DNA of 36,666 nucleotides from Bacilli bacterium (GTDB lineage Bacteria; Bacillota_I; Bacilli_A; RF39; UBA660): the NCBI GenBank assembly GCA_029100965.1, contig JAQXQC010000031.1:1-36666 (forward strand), in the 5' to 3' direction. Both the position numbers and the translations under genes were made by a program. The notes beneath the pieces were generated by a model that searched no databases, was not told where the DNA came from, and was given only the letters and a program-made list of their open reading frames with translations. Shown here piece by piece: positions 36,424 through 36,666 of the stretch (its first letter is position 1; each line of letters opens with the position of its first letter).

Positions 36424-36666
36424 CCTAAGGGAACAACTAAAACACCATCTTCCCTTTTAAAAGCATATTTTGTTCCTGTTAAAATCATCAAGAAAGAAGG
36501 ACTACCCATCGCTTTTTCATCAACAATATTTTTAATTTTTAATAAATTTCTAGCTGCCTCATCTTGGGCTTCATTTCCTCCCAATTTAACTTCTATAGCT
36601 CCCCATTTCCCATTATCCAAATGAATAATAGCATCACATTCTAAATCATTGTTATCTCTATAGTAA
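36408..36666 (-). CDS. C-terminal fragment of a DUF4143-type AAA ATPase, running off the window edge
   Basis: YRDNNDLECDAIIHLDNGKWGAIEVKLGG..., open through the window edge; the listed ATG (36620) is internal. Confidence 0.7.
   Translation of the reverse strand, partial: YYRDNNDLECDAIIHLDNGKWGAIEVKLGGNEAQDEAARNLLKIKNIVDEKAMGSPSFLMILTGTKYAFKREDGVLVVPLGCLKD

Noticed and set aside
1-36666. CRISPR array or classical toxin-antitoxin/restriction defence island
   Set aside because: No regularly spaced direct repeats and no recognisable Cas, R-M or TA gene pair found by reading.

Overview
AT-rich bacterial chromosomal window, probably from a low-GC Firmicutes/Bacilli-like host (inferred from gene order and protein families). 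It has three parts. (1) About 131-6844: an integrated filamentous-phage (inovirus-like) element at the 3' end of a tRNA-Leu(TAG) gene. It carries a small coat-like protein, two secreted proteins with nearly the same signal peptide, a Zot/pI-like P-loop ATPase, a pMV158/RepB-type rolling-circle Rep with a recognisable nick-site hairpin, and a tyrosine integrase. (2) About 6819-28300: mostly housekeeping genes. These include two tRNAs, a guanine-deaminase-like protein, an Smr protein, a histidine kinase, rpmB, the rlmN-prpC-prkC-rsgA-rpe block, pta, a thioester/SpaA-like surface protein with its sortase, an M13 peptidase and an ABC-2 exporter. (3) About 29239-35375: the main finding, a diversity-generating retroelement (DGR). 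It has an RT with IGxxxSQ and YQDD motifs, a 95-bp template repeat (TR) and two 95-bp variable repeats (VR) in two surface proteins. Hand alignment gives 17 of 19 (VR1) and 14 of 16 (VR2) differences at adenines of the coding-strand TR. The locus also carries two tandem Avd-like helical proteins and two tandem MutS-domain-I-like proteins, plus hairpins around TR. The right end holds nfo and a truncated DUF4143-type ATPase fragment. All family assignments are by eye; no database search was run.
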